Positions 27,622-36,518 of a stretch of 64,000 nt of DNA are shown here, piece by piece (within the stretch, counting starts at the first letter, position 1; every line of letters starts with the position of its first letter). The notes below the pieces were generated by a model, which saw only the letters and a program-made list of their open reading frames with translations, made no database searches and was not told where the DNA came from. Both the position numbers and the translations under genes were made by a program. This DNA comes from Halegenticoccus tardaugens (GTDB lineage: Archaea > Halobacteriota > Halobacteria > Halobacteriales > Haloferacaceae), in contig NZ_SDIC01000004.1 of the NCBI RefSeq assembly GCF_004116405.1, positions 292,079 to 356,078 of the forward strand, given 5' to 3'.

Positions 27622-28455
27622 ATGTCTCAAGAGCAGTCGCTCGAAAGCGACGACTGTCCGGTGGCACAGGGGATGCCGATGCTCGGTCTCGGCACGTGGC
27701 AGAACGACGACGGCGACGAGTGCGCCGAGTCGGTTCGGACGGCCCTGGAGACGGGCTACCGCCACGTCGACACCGCGCAGGCGTACGGCAACGAGGAGCA
27801 CGTCGGCGAAGGGCTCGCGGCCGCGGACGTCCCGCGCGAGGAGATCTTCCTCGCGACCAAGGTGTGGATCGACAACCTCGCGCACGACGACGTGATCGAG
27901 ACGACGAAGGCGAGCCTCGACGACCTCGGCGTCGATTCCGTGGACCTGCTGTACGTCCACTGGCCGGCCCGCGAGTACGACCCCGAGGAGACGCTGTCGG
28001 CGTTCAACGAGCTGTACGACGACGGGCTCGTCGACCGAATCGGCGTGAGCAACTTCGAGCCCGAACAGGTCGCGGAGGCGGTCGACGTCTCCGACGCGCC
28101 GATCTTCGCCAACCAGGTCGAACTCCACCCGCTGCTCCCCCAGGAGGAGATCCGCGAGGCGTGCGCCGAACACGGCGTGGAGGTCGTCGCCTACTCGCCG
28201 CTCGCCCGCGGGGCGGTGTTCGACGCGCCCGAACTGAGCGGGGTCGCGAAGAAACACGACGCGAGCGAGGCGCAGGTGAGCCTCGCGTGGCTCCGCGAGA
28301 AGGGCGTCACCGCCATCCCGAAGGCGACGAGCGCGGCGCACATCCGGGACAACTGGGCGTCGCTCGCGGTCGAACTCGACGAAGAGGACGTCGAGACGAT
28401 CGACGGCATCGGCCGGACGGACCGGCGGGTCGATCCCGGATTCGCGCCCTGGTGA
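27622..28455 (+). CDS. Aldo/keto reductase
   Basis: A 277-residue NADPH-dependent (beta/alpha)8 enzyme. The catalytic tetrad is visible: Asp and Tyr in GYRHVDTAQAYGNE, Lys in LATKVW and His in YVHWPA. The IPKATSAAHIRDNW segment binds the cofactor phosphate. It reduces aldehydes or ketones in the cytosol; methylglyoxal and sugar aldehydes are common substrates in the family, which is notable given the methylglyoxal synthase at 36014, although no direct link is seen. Confidence 0.92.
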   Translation: MSQEQSLESDDCPVAQGMPMLGLGTWQNDDGDECAESVRTALETGYRHVDTAQAYGNEEHVGEGLAAADVPREEIFLATKVWIDNLAHDDVIETTKASLDDLGVDSVDLLYVHWPAREYDPEETLSAFNELYDDGLVDRIGVSNFEPEQVAEAVDVSDAPIFANQVELHPLLPQEEIREACAEHGVEVVAYSPLARGAVFDAPELSGVAKKHDASEAQVSLAWLREKGVTAIPKATSAAHIRDNWASLAVELDEEDVETIDGIGRTDRRVDPGFAPW

Positions 28456-28653
28456 GCCGTCGCGTTCGCCGCTGACTGGGCCGTCGGTAGACTCCTGCGG
28501 CTCGGGTCCGTGTCGTCCACGCTTTTCACCACACCGAGTGTCCGCGGTAAGTACCGACAGACGGATATTACTGGCAACAGCCTGCACGGTGCACGTGGCG
28601 ACTCTCTACCGAAATCCACACATTTACATCAGATGAATTGACACTCAACATAG

Positions 28654-29394
28654 ATGGAACGAACGCCTCGACCCGGGCTCTTCGGCGCGGTCCGCATCGA
28701 CCTCGCGCGACTGCACGCGACGTGGATGGAACTGGCCTTTCCGCGGCAACTCGACCCCGGACGGATCGTCGGCAAGTGGCGACCGAAGACGGGCCCCCAG
28801 CGGGCGTCGTACTGGGGCTGGGCGGCGCTCGGAGTCCCGCTCGTCGCCGTCGGCTACCCGCTGCTTCTCGTCGGCTTCGCGGCGCGCTTTCACGCCGGTC
28901 GGATCGGGGGCGTCGGCGCGCGCCTCGGCGTCGCCGGCGTCGTCGCGCTGTCGCTTCTCGTCTGGGGCGCGCTCTCGGCGGTCGCGCACGTCCGCTTTTC
29001 GTTCAACGGGTTCGTCGCCGTCCTCGCGGCGAGCCTCGTCGCCACCGTCTGCGCCGCGTTCGCGGTGGTGTTCTCCCGGCTCGGCGGACGGGGAACGAGC
29101 GTCCTGTTCGCGTACCCCGCCGGCGTCACGGCGCTGTTTCTCCCGCCGGTCGTCGCCGCGCTCTACTCGCCCGAACTCGCGAGCGTCGTCTTCCCGAACA
29201 GCTACACCCTCGCCGTGTGGCTGCTGGACAACGTCCTCGCGGCGTTCGGAATCAGCGCGTTCCTCCGGGAGAACTTCACGCTCGAAGGCGTCGCGTACGT
29301 CGGCATGTGGTTCGGCATCGCGGTTCCCGCGGGCTGGCTGCTCGGCCTCGTCGTCGCCCTCGCCGACGTCGTCCGCCCGCGCGGAGCGGGGTGA
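28654..29394 (+). CDS. Multi-pass membrane protein of unknown function
   Basis: A 246-residue protein. A hydrophilic 50-residue N-terminus is followed by about five or six hydrophobic segments (roughly 54-75, 85-107, 117-138, 148-168, 180-200 and 212-236). No transport or enzymatic motif was recognised; the general shape (soluble N-terminus plus helices) resembles Yip1-like proteins, but this is weak. A box A-like CATTTACATC (about 28620-28629) lies some 30 bases before the ATG, supporting the start. Confidence 0.6.
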   Translation: MERTPRPGLFGAVRIDLARLHATWMELAFPRQLDPGRIVGKWRPKTGPQRASYWGWAALGVPLVAVGYPLLLVGFAARFHAGRIGGVGARLGVAGVVALSLLVWGALSAVAHVRFSFNGFVAVLAASLVATVCAAFAVVFSRLGGRGTSVLFAYPAGVTALFLPPVVAALYSPELASVVFPNSYTLAVWLLDNVLAAFGISAFLRENFTLEGVAYVGMWFGIAVPAGWLLGLVVALADVVRPRGAG

Positions 29395-29501
29395 GGGCGG
29401 TCTCGACGGGGCGGACCGGCGATCGTCCGCCTTCTCGAACGATTCCGCGGCGTCGAAACCGCGTGAGTAAGGTTTAATCGTCGTCCCTCCTAGATTCTGA
29501 T

Positions 29502-29687
29502 ATGGAGTTCGACCTCCCGAGGACGGCGATACTCTTCGCCATCCCGCTTTTGATCATCGTCGGCGGAACGCTGACGAGTCCGATGCCACAGCCCCTCAGC
29601 CTCGGCGTCAGCGTCGGCATCGCGCTGTTCGGCCTGTTCGCGCTCTACGTCGGCGTCAAACACGGCGAGTACAGGACGGCGCGCTGA
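29502..29687 (+). CDS. Small two-helix membrane protein
   Basis: A 61-residue protein with two membrane helices (about 8-24 and 32-52) joined by a short Pro-containing turn and ending in a basic tail. A clear box A (AGGTTTAATCG, about 29468-29478) is some 28 bases before the ATG, good evidence that this short gene is really expressed. It is a haloarchaeal mini membrane protein of unknown role. Confidence 0.7.
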   Translation: MEFDLPRTAILFAIPLLIIVGGTLTSPMPQPLSLGVSVGIALFGLFALYVGVKHGEYRTAR

Positions 29688-29770
29688 CGCGCGAGCGAGA
29701 CGATCGCGGTTCCCGTTTTCCCTCGCGGTCCGACGGCGCGACGCGGGCGTCGACGGATTCGACGCGCGTA

Positions 29771-30877
29771 CTACTGCTCCGCCGCCTCCTCCAGCGTCTC
29801 GTCGCTCATGCTGGCGGCGACCTTGACGCCGACGACGCTGACGACGATGCCGGTGACGACGAACAGCGCGAGCCGGTGGGCGGGCGCGACGACGTAGTCG
29901 AACAGCACGAGGTGTCGGAGCGCGTGCTCCCGTTCGAGGATGTACCCCGAGAAGCCGCGGACCACGAGACCGAGCGCGACGACGCCGAACGGGAGGTTCA
30001 GGTACGGGCGACGGGTGCCCTCCGCGCGGATGAGCTCGTCGATCAACCGCCCCGTGCTGGCGGTGAGCGCCGCGAGCGCGAGCCACGGGACGCTGCTGTA
30101 GGCGAACAGCATCGCGCGGACGAGCGCCGACCCGCCGTCCGGACGGTCGGAGATCGCGAGCGCGCCGAGCGAGACGCCGACGAGCGCGAGCCCCGCCGCG
30201 ACGACGTAGGTGACGACCGACACCTGTCCTGAGTACAGCGCCTCGCGGGCGCGCTCGGGGAGGTGCGCGAGGCGTTCCGTGATCGCGAGGCCCTTGTACA
30301 GGAGGGCGGCCCCGAGCAGGGCGGCGACGCCCGCGAGCGCGACCGTCGGCGAAAAGCGCAGCAAGAGAAGCGGCACCAGGAGCAACCCGACGCCGAGGGG
30401 GACGAGGACGGTCGATCGGAGCTCCTCGTCGGCGAGAAACTGCTTCAGCAGATAGTAGGTGGACTCGATGTCGCGCGCCTGCCGAACGACCACCCGATCG
30501 ACCGCCGCGACCGGCAGGCGGCTCTCGACGATCGGGACGACGCGCTCGTCCTGCGCGCTGTCGATGACGACCACCACCGCGTCCGGGTCGTGTCGCTCGA
30601 CGAGGTCGTCGAGCTGCGCGGCGAACGACAGGTCGGCCCCGACGAGCGACTCGCCCGCGCCGGAGGCGACGGCGACGACGGCCTCCTCGCGGTCGTCGCG
30701 GAGGTCGCGCGCGATCCGAAGCGCCTCCAGCAGGCAGTTGACGCTCGAATCCTCCGGGTCGGCGAGCCCGACGTCCGTCACGAGCGAGTGAACGGCCTCC
30801 CATCCGGACACGGGCGTCCGGATCCCCGTCTTCCGGCCGATCTCGTTCGAGCGATCGACACAGAGGACCAGCGTCAT
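29771..30877 (-). CDS. DUF373 family membrane protein
   Basis: A 368-residue protein widely conserved in archaea. Residues 1-150 form a soluble alpha/beta domain opening with TLVLCVDRSNEIG and containing a possible nucleotide-like turn ASGAGESL; residues about 155-360 contain roughly seven membrane helices. The ATG at 30877 is used; an in-frame GTG one codon upstream also exists. A T-rich box A (GTTTTTAGCC on the minus strand, about 30903-30912) lies some 30 bases ahead. The biological role of DUF373 is not established. Confidence 0.85.
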   Translation of the reverse strand: MTLVLCVDRSNEIGRKTGIRTPVSGWEAVHSLVTDVGLADPEDSSVNCLLEALRIARDLRDDREEAVVAVASGAGESLVGADLSFAAQLDDLVERHDPDAVVVVIDSAQDERVVPIVESRLPVAAVDRVVVRQARDIESTYYLLKQFLADEELRSTVLVPLGVGLLLVPLLLLRFSPTVALAGVAALLGAALLYKGLAITERLAHLPERAREALYSGQVSVVTYVVAAGLALVGVSLGALAISDRPDGGSALVRAMLFAYSSVPWLALAALTASTGRLIDELIRAEGTRRPYLNLPFGVVALGLVVRGFSGYILEREHALRHLVLFDYVVAPAHRLALFVVTGIVVSVVGVKVAASMSDETLEEAAEQ

Positions 30878-31013
30878 CACACCTTTGGCGAGTACGTCGC
30901 GGGCTAAAAACCCCCCTGTCGCTTCGTCGAGCCGCTCGATCGTCCCGTGCGCCCCGTCGGGCGATTCTCCCGTCGTCGCCGTCGCCGTCTCGATGGATTC
31001 GCGCGCCGCCGCC

Positions 31014-32015
31014 TCAGAGCCGGAGGTCGAACCCCTCGTCGGGCGTCACGCGCTCCGTGAGACCCGCGCCGAAGGCGTACGCGACCGACTCCGCGCCGCC
31101 GCGGAGGCGCGCCATCAGGCCCCGCTCGGGTCCGAACTCCCGGACGGTTACCGCCTCGCCGAGCAGCGCCTCGGCGCGCTCCGTGACGTCCTCGCGCGTT
31201 CCGAGTTCGTCGACGAGGCCGACGTTAACCGCGTTCTCCCCGAGGTAGACACGGGCTTCGGTCCGCCGGATCGCCTCGGGGTCCATGTCCCTGCCCGCCG
31301 CGACGCGCTCGACGAAGTTCTCGTAGAAGTCGTCGATGAGCCCCTGAAGGTACGCCCGCTCGTCGTCCGAGATCTCCTTCAGCGCGATCCCGGCGTCCTT
31401 GTACTTGCCGGCGGCGAAGCGCTCGTAGGAGATTCCGAGCCCCTCAGCGAGGTCGGAGACGTTCACCGACGAGCCGATGACGCCGATGCTGCCGACGAGC
31501 GTGGCGTCGCGCGCCCACAGTTCGTCGCAGCCGCTCGCGATCCAGTAGCCGCCGCTCGCGCAGACGTCGGTCGCGTAGGCGATCGTCGGGCCGTCGAACG
31601 CCATCGCCGCCCGACGGATGTCGTCGCTCGGGACGACCTGTCCGCCGGGCGTGTTGAGCTTCACGAGCAGCGCCTCCGCGTGGTCGTCCTCGTCGGCCGC
31701 CTCGATCTGCGCGACGATCTCGTCCGCGCCGGGGCCCGTGGCCCGCCTCGGAAGCGGTCCGGGCCGCCCGCCGTCGCGCGTGATCGGCCCCTCGACCGCG
31801 ACCTCGGCCACGTTGTACCCGGGGAACTTCGCGGCCGCGATCCGTCCGGCCAATCGAACGCCGAAGAGCGTCACCGCGACGACGAGGACCACGCCGAGGA
31901 GATCGGCGAGGTCGGCCGGCACTGCGACGAAGAGGATCCACGCGACCGCCGCGGCGACGAGCGCTCCGACTACGACGACCGTCGCCCGCGCGATTCGCTC
32001 CGTCGCCTCGTTCAT
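31014..32015 (-). CDS. sppA: Signal peptide peptidase SppA-type (S49) protease
   Basis: A 333-residue membrane serine protease with two N-terminal helices (about 10-30 and 37-57) and a ClpP/crotonase-like catalytic domain. The nucleophile is probably Ser154 in CASGGYWIAS and the general base Lys206 in GKYKDAG, a Ser-Lys dyad as in the short archaeal/bacterial SppA. It degrades leftover signal peptides or membrane fragments. A box A (GGTTTTATTG on the minus strand, about 32056-32066) lies some 45 bases upstream, so a short leader is expected. The COG1340 coiled-coil gene ends up to it on the same strand, 88 bases upstream. Confidence 0.9.
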   Translation of the reverse strand: MNEATERIARATVVVVGALVAAAVAWILFVAVPADLADLLGVVLVVAVTLFGVRLAGRIAAAKFPGYNVAEVAVEGPITRDGGRPGPLPRRATGPGADEIVAQIEAADEDDHAEALLVKLNTPGGQVVPSDDIRRAAMAFDGPTIAYATDVCASGGYWIASGCDELWARDATLVGSIGVIGSSVNVSDLAEGLGISYERFAAGKYKDAGIALKEISDDERAYLQGLIDDFYENFVERVAAGRDMDPEAIRRTEARVYLGENAVNVGLVDELGTREDVTERAEALLGEAVTVREFGPERGLMARLRGGAESVAYAFGAGLTERVTPDEGFDLRL

Positions 32016-32103
32016 GCTGATACACCCGACATGCCAGTCCCTCGGGGGGCGGCGACAATAAAACCGACACGAAAACGCACGGAGTCGAAACGAAACGTCG
32101 AAC

Positions 32104-33012
32104 TTACAGCAGCCCCGTCTTCTGGAGCTTCATCAGGTCCTCGGTGTCGAGGGTCTCCCCCTCCTTGAACTTCTGGTAGATCTCCTCGGCCTCCTGCTTC
32201 GCGGCCTCGCGCTTTTCCGCGCGCTCGTCTTTCCGCTCCGCCTCCTCCTTTTTGTCCAGTTCGCGCAGGCGCTTTTGGACGCGGACGAAGTCCTCGTGGT
32301 GGCGGTCAGCCGCCTCCTGGGCTTCGACGAACAGCTCGTGCATCTCGTCGGCCCGGTCGCGGATGTCGTCGGCCTCGCGGTAGGCCTCGATCATCTGGTT
32401 GTGGTGTTCCTGGGCCTGGTCGGCGAGTTCCGTCACCTTCTGGTGGTGCTTCGACGCCTCGGAGCGGACCTCCTCGGCCTCCTCGACGAGTTCCTCGAGT
32501 TCGCCGCTGTCGTCGACCTTCTCCTTCTTCTCGCGGTACTGCTCGCGCTTTTTCTCGATCTTCTCGATGAGTTCGCGCTCGTCCTCGGTCGAGAGCACCT
32601 CGGTCTGCTGGCGGAACTCGAGCTGTTCGATCTCCTCTTTGAGTTCCTCGAGGTCCTTGCCGTCGTCGAGTTCGAGATCCTGCTTCATCTTCTCGACCTC
32701 GTCGAACAGCTCGTTCGCCTCCGCGTTGAGCTCGTTGCGCTTCTGTTTGTGCTCCTGTACCTGCTCGTTGAGCTCGTCGCGTTTCTCGCGGTGCTCCTGC
32801 GCCTCGTCGACCTTCTCGCGGGTCTTCGCGTTGAGATCGTCGCGGCGCGACGCCCGCTCGGAAGCCATCTGGTTCAGATCGTTCCGTCGGTCGCGGAGCT
32901 GTCCGGCGAGTTTGATGAGCTGTCCTTTAGAACCGTTTTCGAGCTTGTCGTCCGTCAGTTCGACGTTCTTCGAAACGTCGAGTTCCTTGATGTCGAATTT
33001 TTCTACTGCCAT
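32104..33012 (-). CDS. Archaeal coiled-coil protein (COG1340 type)
   Basis: A 302-residue protein that is almost entirely charged coiled coil (residues about 30-275), rich in Glu, Lys, Arg and Gln, ending in a short conserved tail with LDTEDLMKLQKTGLL. It matches the widespread archaeal COG1340 group, sometimes mislabelled as phosphoserine phosphatase; no phosphatase motif is present. A structural or ribosome/RNA-associated role has been considered for this group; nothing here decides it. A box A (TTCTTATACAC on the minus strand, about 33079-33089) would give a leader near 40 bases. Confidence 0.85.
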   Translation of the reverse strand: MAVEKFDIKELDVSKNVELTDDKLENGSKGQLIKLAGQLRDRRNDLNQMASERASRRDDLNAKTREKVDEAQEHREKRDELNEQVQEHKQKRNELNAEANELFDEVEKMKQDLELDDGKDLEELKEEIEQLEFRQQTEVLSTEDERELIEKIEKKREQYREKKEKVDDSGELEELVEEAEEVRSEASKHHQKVTELADQAQEHHNQMIEAYREADDIRDRADEMHELFVEAQEAADRHHEDFVRVQKRLRELDKKEEAERKDERAEKREAAKQEAEEIYQKFKEGETLDTEDLMKLQKTGLL

Positions 33013-33440
33013 GCGTGATCAGTCCTCGATACCATCACCGCTCCGGCCGTAGCGGCTGCTCGTCGGAATGCGACCGGCCGTGTATAAGAATTCCCGATCA
33101 TTCTACGTGCGATGCCGCCGGAACGCCGGAGGCGTTCTGGTATTCTGTCCTACAGCCGTGCGACATATAAATACTTCGGTGGTAGGAGTGAGTGAAACTG
33201 GCTACCACACCGCCCGATTCGGGCGTCTGGACGCTCCCGCCGCGTCGACGGCGCATATAAATCGACGGCGACGTCGAGAGCGGACGGGCGATCGGGGTGG
33301 ACCGCGACCGATACGCCGCGCCGGGCGCTCCGCGGCCGTTCGGCGGACCGTCGTATCACGGCCGTGCACGTCCGGTTTCACTTTCACTTTCGCTCCGCCC
33401 TTGGCTCGGTTTAATGCGGTTCGTCGCCCTCCTCTCGTTC
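33013..33440. other. Intergenic island with two box A elements and four inverted repeats
   Basis: This 428-base stretch has no convincing gene. It holds two strong TATA elements (TATAAATA 33166-33173; ATATAAAT 33255-33262) and four perfect inverted repeats: GAACGCC/GGCGTTC (33121-33137), GTGGTAG/CTACCAC (33179-33208), CGCCC/GGGCG (33211-33225) and CGCCG/CGGCG (33238-33253). The left end contains the promoter of the coiled-coil gene, the right end (TTTAAT, 33410-33415) that of the small Cys protein. The middle may encode a small structured RNA of about 60-80 bases or be a regulatory hub. Confidence 0.45.
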
Positions 33441-33596
33441 ATGCTCAACGACCTCGCCTGCGCCTGTGAGGCGGCGGGATGCGGCCGCCCGCTCTCGGAG
33501 GAGTCGCTCATGCTCGTCATGCGGACCGCCGCGGGCGAGCGCCGGGCGTACGAGTGCGACTGCGGGGCGGTCACGATCACCGTCGTTCGGGAGTGA
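33441..33596 (+). CDS. Small Cys-rich (putative zinc) protein
   Basis: A 51-residue protein with Cys at 7, 9, 14, 39 and 41 (CACEAAGCG and CDC), suggesting one zinc site. The ATG at 33441 is chosen because TTTAAT (33410-33415) lies 29 bases upstream, the right distance for a leaderless mRNA; longer in-frame starts upstream would span that promoter. One of four tiny Cys proteins in this window. Function unknown. Confidence 0.55.
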   Translation: MLNDLACACEAAGCGRPLSEESLMLVMRTAAGERRAYECDCGAVTITVVRE

Positions 33597-33693
33597 GCGC
33601 CGACCGCGTCGACCGCCGAGTGCGTCGACCGTCGGCCCGGCCGATCAGGCCGGAAGCGCCAGCCCTTTGCGTCGCCGCCGTCGCCGTTCCACC

Positions 33694-34137
33694 ATGGAGG
33701 AAATCATCCGCGCCCGCGGCCACGAGCACGTTTCCGCGACGCACGCGAGCACGTTCGAGGTGACGAGCGACGACTGGCTCACGCCCGCCGGGGACTGCAT
33801 CCTCGCGGTCGAGGCCGACCGGACGCCCGCGGATTTCGACCGCGAGTTCGTCGCCGCGTGCCGCGACTCCGACGCCCGGATCGTCGCCGCCTTCGAGGCG
33901 GGGGAACGAACCGAGACCGTCGTCGGCCGCGGCCACCCGGAGCTCTCGTTCGAGGACGACCGCAGCGCGGTCGGTCGGACGAGCGACTACGTCGACGACC
34001 GGACGATCATGGTCGGCGCGGAGAAGGCCGCGGAGGGGTTCGACCGCGAGTTCGTCGCGGCGCTTTCGGACGGGGCCGAGGTGACGGTGACGCTCTCCGT
34101 GGAACCGGCGGACGGAAAGGGGGAGCAGGATCGGTAG
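33694..34137 (+). CDS. DUF371 family protein
   Basis: A 147-residue soluble protein of the archaeal DUF371 family, a small beta-rich fold. It contains two similar halves (TPADFDREFVAAC and AAEGFDREFVAAL), an internal repeat of the family. Conserved HEHVSATHASTFEVT lies near the N-terminus. The family has no settled function. The gene is alone between the Cys protein and the Mop-domain gene. Confidence 0.85.
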   Translation: MEEIIRARGHEHVSATHASTFEVTSDDWLTPAGDCILAVEADRTPADFDREFVAACRDSDARIVAAFEAGERTETVVGRGHPELSFEDDRSAVGRTSDYVDDRTIMVGAEKAAEGFDREFVAALSDGAEVTVTLSVEPADGKGEQDR

Positions 34138-34248
34138 CGCCGTCTCGTCCCAGTCGGTCGCGCCACCCTGCCTTGCCCGCCTCGTCTCCTCTCGTCCCGT
34201 CTGCGCGGGTGCGCCCGACGACGCGGACCGGGCGCGACCGGCGCTACG

Positions 34249-34458
34249 CTACTCGGCTTCGATCATCACGTCCGTCGCCTTCACGACGGCGCTCACCTCG
34301 TCGTCCTCGTCGATCCCCAGGCGTTCGACCGAGTCGCGGGTGATGACCGCCGCGACGGTCTCTCCGCCCTCGGTTTCCACGACGACCTCCGCCACGAGGC
34401 CCTCTGAGTCGATCGATCGAACGGTTCCCGCGAGTCTGTTCCGCGCGCTGAGGGACAT
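34249..34458 (-). CDS. Mop/TOBE-domain molybdate-binding protein (molbindin-like)
   Basis: A 69-residue single TOBE (Mop) domain, MSLSARNRLAGTVRSI at its N-terminus and ITRDSVERLGI in the middle, the classic molbindin pattern. Such proteins form hexamers that store molybdate or tungstate in the cytoplasm. No molybdenum cofactor or ABC transporter gene is close in this window, so it stands alone. Divergent from the glycosylase at 34629. Confidence 0.85.
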   Translation of the reverse strand: MSLSARNRLAGTVRSIDSEGLVAEVVVETEGGETVAAVITRDSVERLGIDEDDEVSAVVKATDVMIEAE

Positions 34459-34628
34459 ACGTAGCTGTCGTCTTCGAACCGACATGAGACTTGCCCGCGC
34501 GTCGGCGCGAAGTGCGATCGAAGCGCCGGGACGACGGCCCGTTCGCCGTCCGCCGACCGACCATCGACCATCGACCAACCGCCGCGCGTTTCGTGCTCCT
34601 TTTGTCGACCGCGGCCGTCTCACCGCGC

Positions 34629-35456
34629 ATGCCCGAAGAGCCGGCCGAGAACATAAGCGGCGGCAGCGCCGGCGGCGGCGTCGAGGCGGAGTTCGACCCC
34701 GCCACCGCCGGGACGCGCGCGGAGGCCGTCGTCGACGAACTCGGAGAGCTGTACTGGCGGAAGGCCTACGGCGGCCGGGACGCCTTCACCTGCCTCGTCC
34801 GGACGATCCTCAGCCAGAACACGAGCGACGTGGCGAGCCAGCCGGCGCACGACGGTCTGATGGCGCGCTACGGCGACGGCGACGGCACCGACGCGGGTTC
34901 GGATGACGACCTCGCGCTCTCGCTCGCCGACGCCGAGCGGTCGGTACTCGCCGAGACGATCCGGTCCGCGGGGCTGTACAACCAGAAGTCCGAGATGATC
35001 GTCGGGGCCGCGGCGGAGATCGTCGAGGAGTTCGGCGGCGCGGCGGGGTTCGACGCGTTCGTCCGCGAGGAGGACCCGACGGCGGTCCGAGATCGACTGC
35101 TGGAGATCCGCGGCGTCGGGCCGAAGACCGCCGACTGCGTGCTGCTTTTCGCCGGCGGCCGCGGCGGCGTGTTCCCGGTCGACACGCACGTCCACCGGAT
35201 CGCCCGCCGGATGGGGCTCGCGCCGGCGGACGCCGACCACGAGGCGGTCCGCGAGCACCTGGAGCGCGACGTGCCGGCCGAAAAGTGCGGCTTCGGACAC
35301 ACCGCGATGATCCAGTTCGGGCGGGAGTACTGCACGGCGCGAAAGCCCGCCTGCCTCGACGGCCCGGAGGCGTGCCCCCTGTACGACCGCTGCGACCGCG
35401 TCGGCGTCGACGAACTCGACGGGACGGTCGTCGATCCCGCGGAGGCGGCCGACTGA
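34629..35456 (+). CDS. Endonuclease III-like HhH-GPD DNA glycosylase
   Basis: A 275-residue base-excision repair enzyme. The helix-hairpin-helix LLEIRGVGPKTADCVLLF contains the catalytic Lys166; Asp185 in VDTHVHR is the GPD aspartate. The C-terminal [4Fe-4S] cysteines are Cys235, 242, 249 and 255, with spacing C-x6-C-x6-C-x5-C, looser than C-x6-C-x2-C-x5-C of classical Nth. A low-complexity N-terminus precedes residue 25 and a Gly/Asp-rich insert lies near 82-95. A second, classical Nth is encoded at 57982-58668, so this is a paralogue that may handle other damaged bases. Confidence 0.88.
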   Translation: MPEEPAENISGGSAGGGVEAEFDPATAGTRAEAVVDELGELYWRKAYGGRDAFTCLVRTILSQNTSDVASQPAHDGLMARYGDGDGTDAGSDDDLALSLADAERSVLAETIRSAGLYNQKSEMIVGAAAEIVEEFGGAAGFDAFVREEDPTAVRDRLLEIRGVGPKTADCVLLFAGGRGGVFPVDTHVHRIARRMGLAPADADHEAVREHLERDVPAEKCGFGHTAMIQFGREYCTARKPACLDGPEACPLYDRCDRVGVDELDGTVVDPAEAAD

Positions 35457-35472
35457 CGGACGCGACGGCCGA

Positions 35473-35950
35473 TCAGCACGCCGCGGTTCCGACCGGGCCG
35501 ACGACGGGCACCTCGTCGGACTCGTAGCGAACGTCCGGAAGCGTCGGCACCTCGAACGCGTAGCGAAACGCGAGCGCGAACCGGTCGAAGGGGTACCGGA
35601 GGAAGCGCGCGGGGTCGCCGACGCCCGCGAACAGGACGCCGGCGTCGAGCGAGACGATCCGGTGCTCCCCGGTCGTCCCCCTCGCCTCCACCCCGAGCGC
35701 GCCCGGCCCGCCGAGATTCGTCAGGAGCGAGGCGTGGACGCGGAGGTCGATCCGGGGCCCCCTCGGTCCCGATCGCGAACTCGTGGCCGCCGTCGGGGAA
35801 ACACGCCGTCGCCGCCGGGTGCGTCGCCGCCAACGCGCCCGGCGACGCGCTCCCGTCTTCGGCCGCCGCGGACGCGGGAACGGCGGCCGCCGCGACGAGA
35901 AGCGAGAGGGCGACCGCGACGGCGGTGCGACGGGTGACGGTCCCGGCCAT
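35473..35950 (-). pseudogene. Secreted haloarchaeal protein interrupted by a frameshift
   Basis: Two adjoining minus-strand frames together give one sensible protein of about 157 residues. The first gives MAGTVTRRTAVAVALSLLVA, a signal peptide, up to CFPDGGHEFAIGTEG; the second continues with PRIDLRVHASLLTNLGGPG and ends GPVGTAAC. The frame changes in a G5/C4 run (minus strand; plus strand 35754-35762), where removal of one base (or addition of two) restores the frame. The signal and the clean downstream reading mean it was recently intact, or the base count in the run is a sequencing error. Function unknown. Confidence 0.7.
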
Positions 35951-36013
35951 GGCGGCCCCACTCGCCGCCGTCGGTTAACGTTTCGTATTCCTTACCTATT
36001 CGCGCTCTCCGGC

Positions 36014-36385
36014 CTACTGAAGCTCGTCGAGTCCGGCGAGCAGCGCGTCGGCCGTCGCGAGGTTCGTCGCCAGCGGCACGTCGTGGACGTCGCAGATGCG
36101 CATCAGCGCCGAGATGTCGGGTTCGTGCGGCTGGGCGGTCAGCGGGTCGCGGAGGAAGATGATCCCGTCGCAGTCGTCGGAGGCGACCTCCGCGCCGATC
36201 ATCAGGTCGCCGCCGATCGGGCCGGACGCCTTGCGCTCGATGTCCAGTCCGGTCTCCTCCGTGAGGCGCTTTCCGGTCGTGCCGGTGGCGATGAGGTCGC
36301 ACGCTTCGAGCACGTCCCGGTGCTCCCTGGCGAACTCGATGAGCGCCGGCTTCTTCTCGTCGTGGGCGATGAGCGCGAGTCGCAT
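36014..36385 (-). CDS. mgsA: Methylglyoxal synthase
   Basis: A 123-residue enzyme that turns dihydroxyacetone phosphate into methylglyoxal and phosphate. Seen: [12 protein letters not shown] (phosphate-site His and Lys), ATGTTGKRL (phosphate loop), [12 protein letters not shown] with the catalytic Asp, and the His-containing [14 protein letters not shown]. Length and motifs fit bacterial MgsA closely. It bypasses lower glycolysis when phosphate is short or sugar phosphates pile up. A weak AT-rich element (36402-36412) lies about 25 bases before the start. Toxic product clearance may involve the aldo/keto reductase at 27622, but that is speculation. Confidence 0.94.
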   Translation of the reverse strand: MRLALIAHDEKKPALIEFAREHRDVLEACDLIATGTTGKRLTEETGLDIERKASGPIGGDLMIGAEVASDDCDGIIFLRDPLTAQPHEPDISALMRICDVHDVPLATNLATADALLAGLDELQ

Positions 36386-36518
36386 ATCCCCACTCGGTCG
36401 GACGGACTAATGAATCCCACCGGGTCGTCCCCGTCGCGGCCTCGGAACCGGTCCGCCCGCCGCGGTTGCCGGGACCGGCCCGCACGCTGAAACGCCGTCG
36501 GCCCGAACGTCGCCACGC

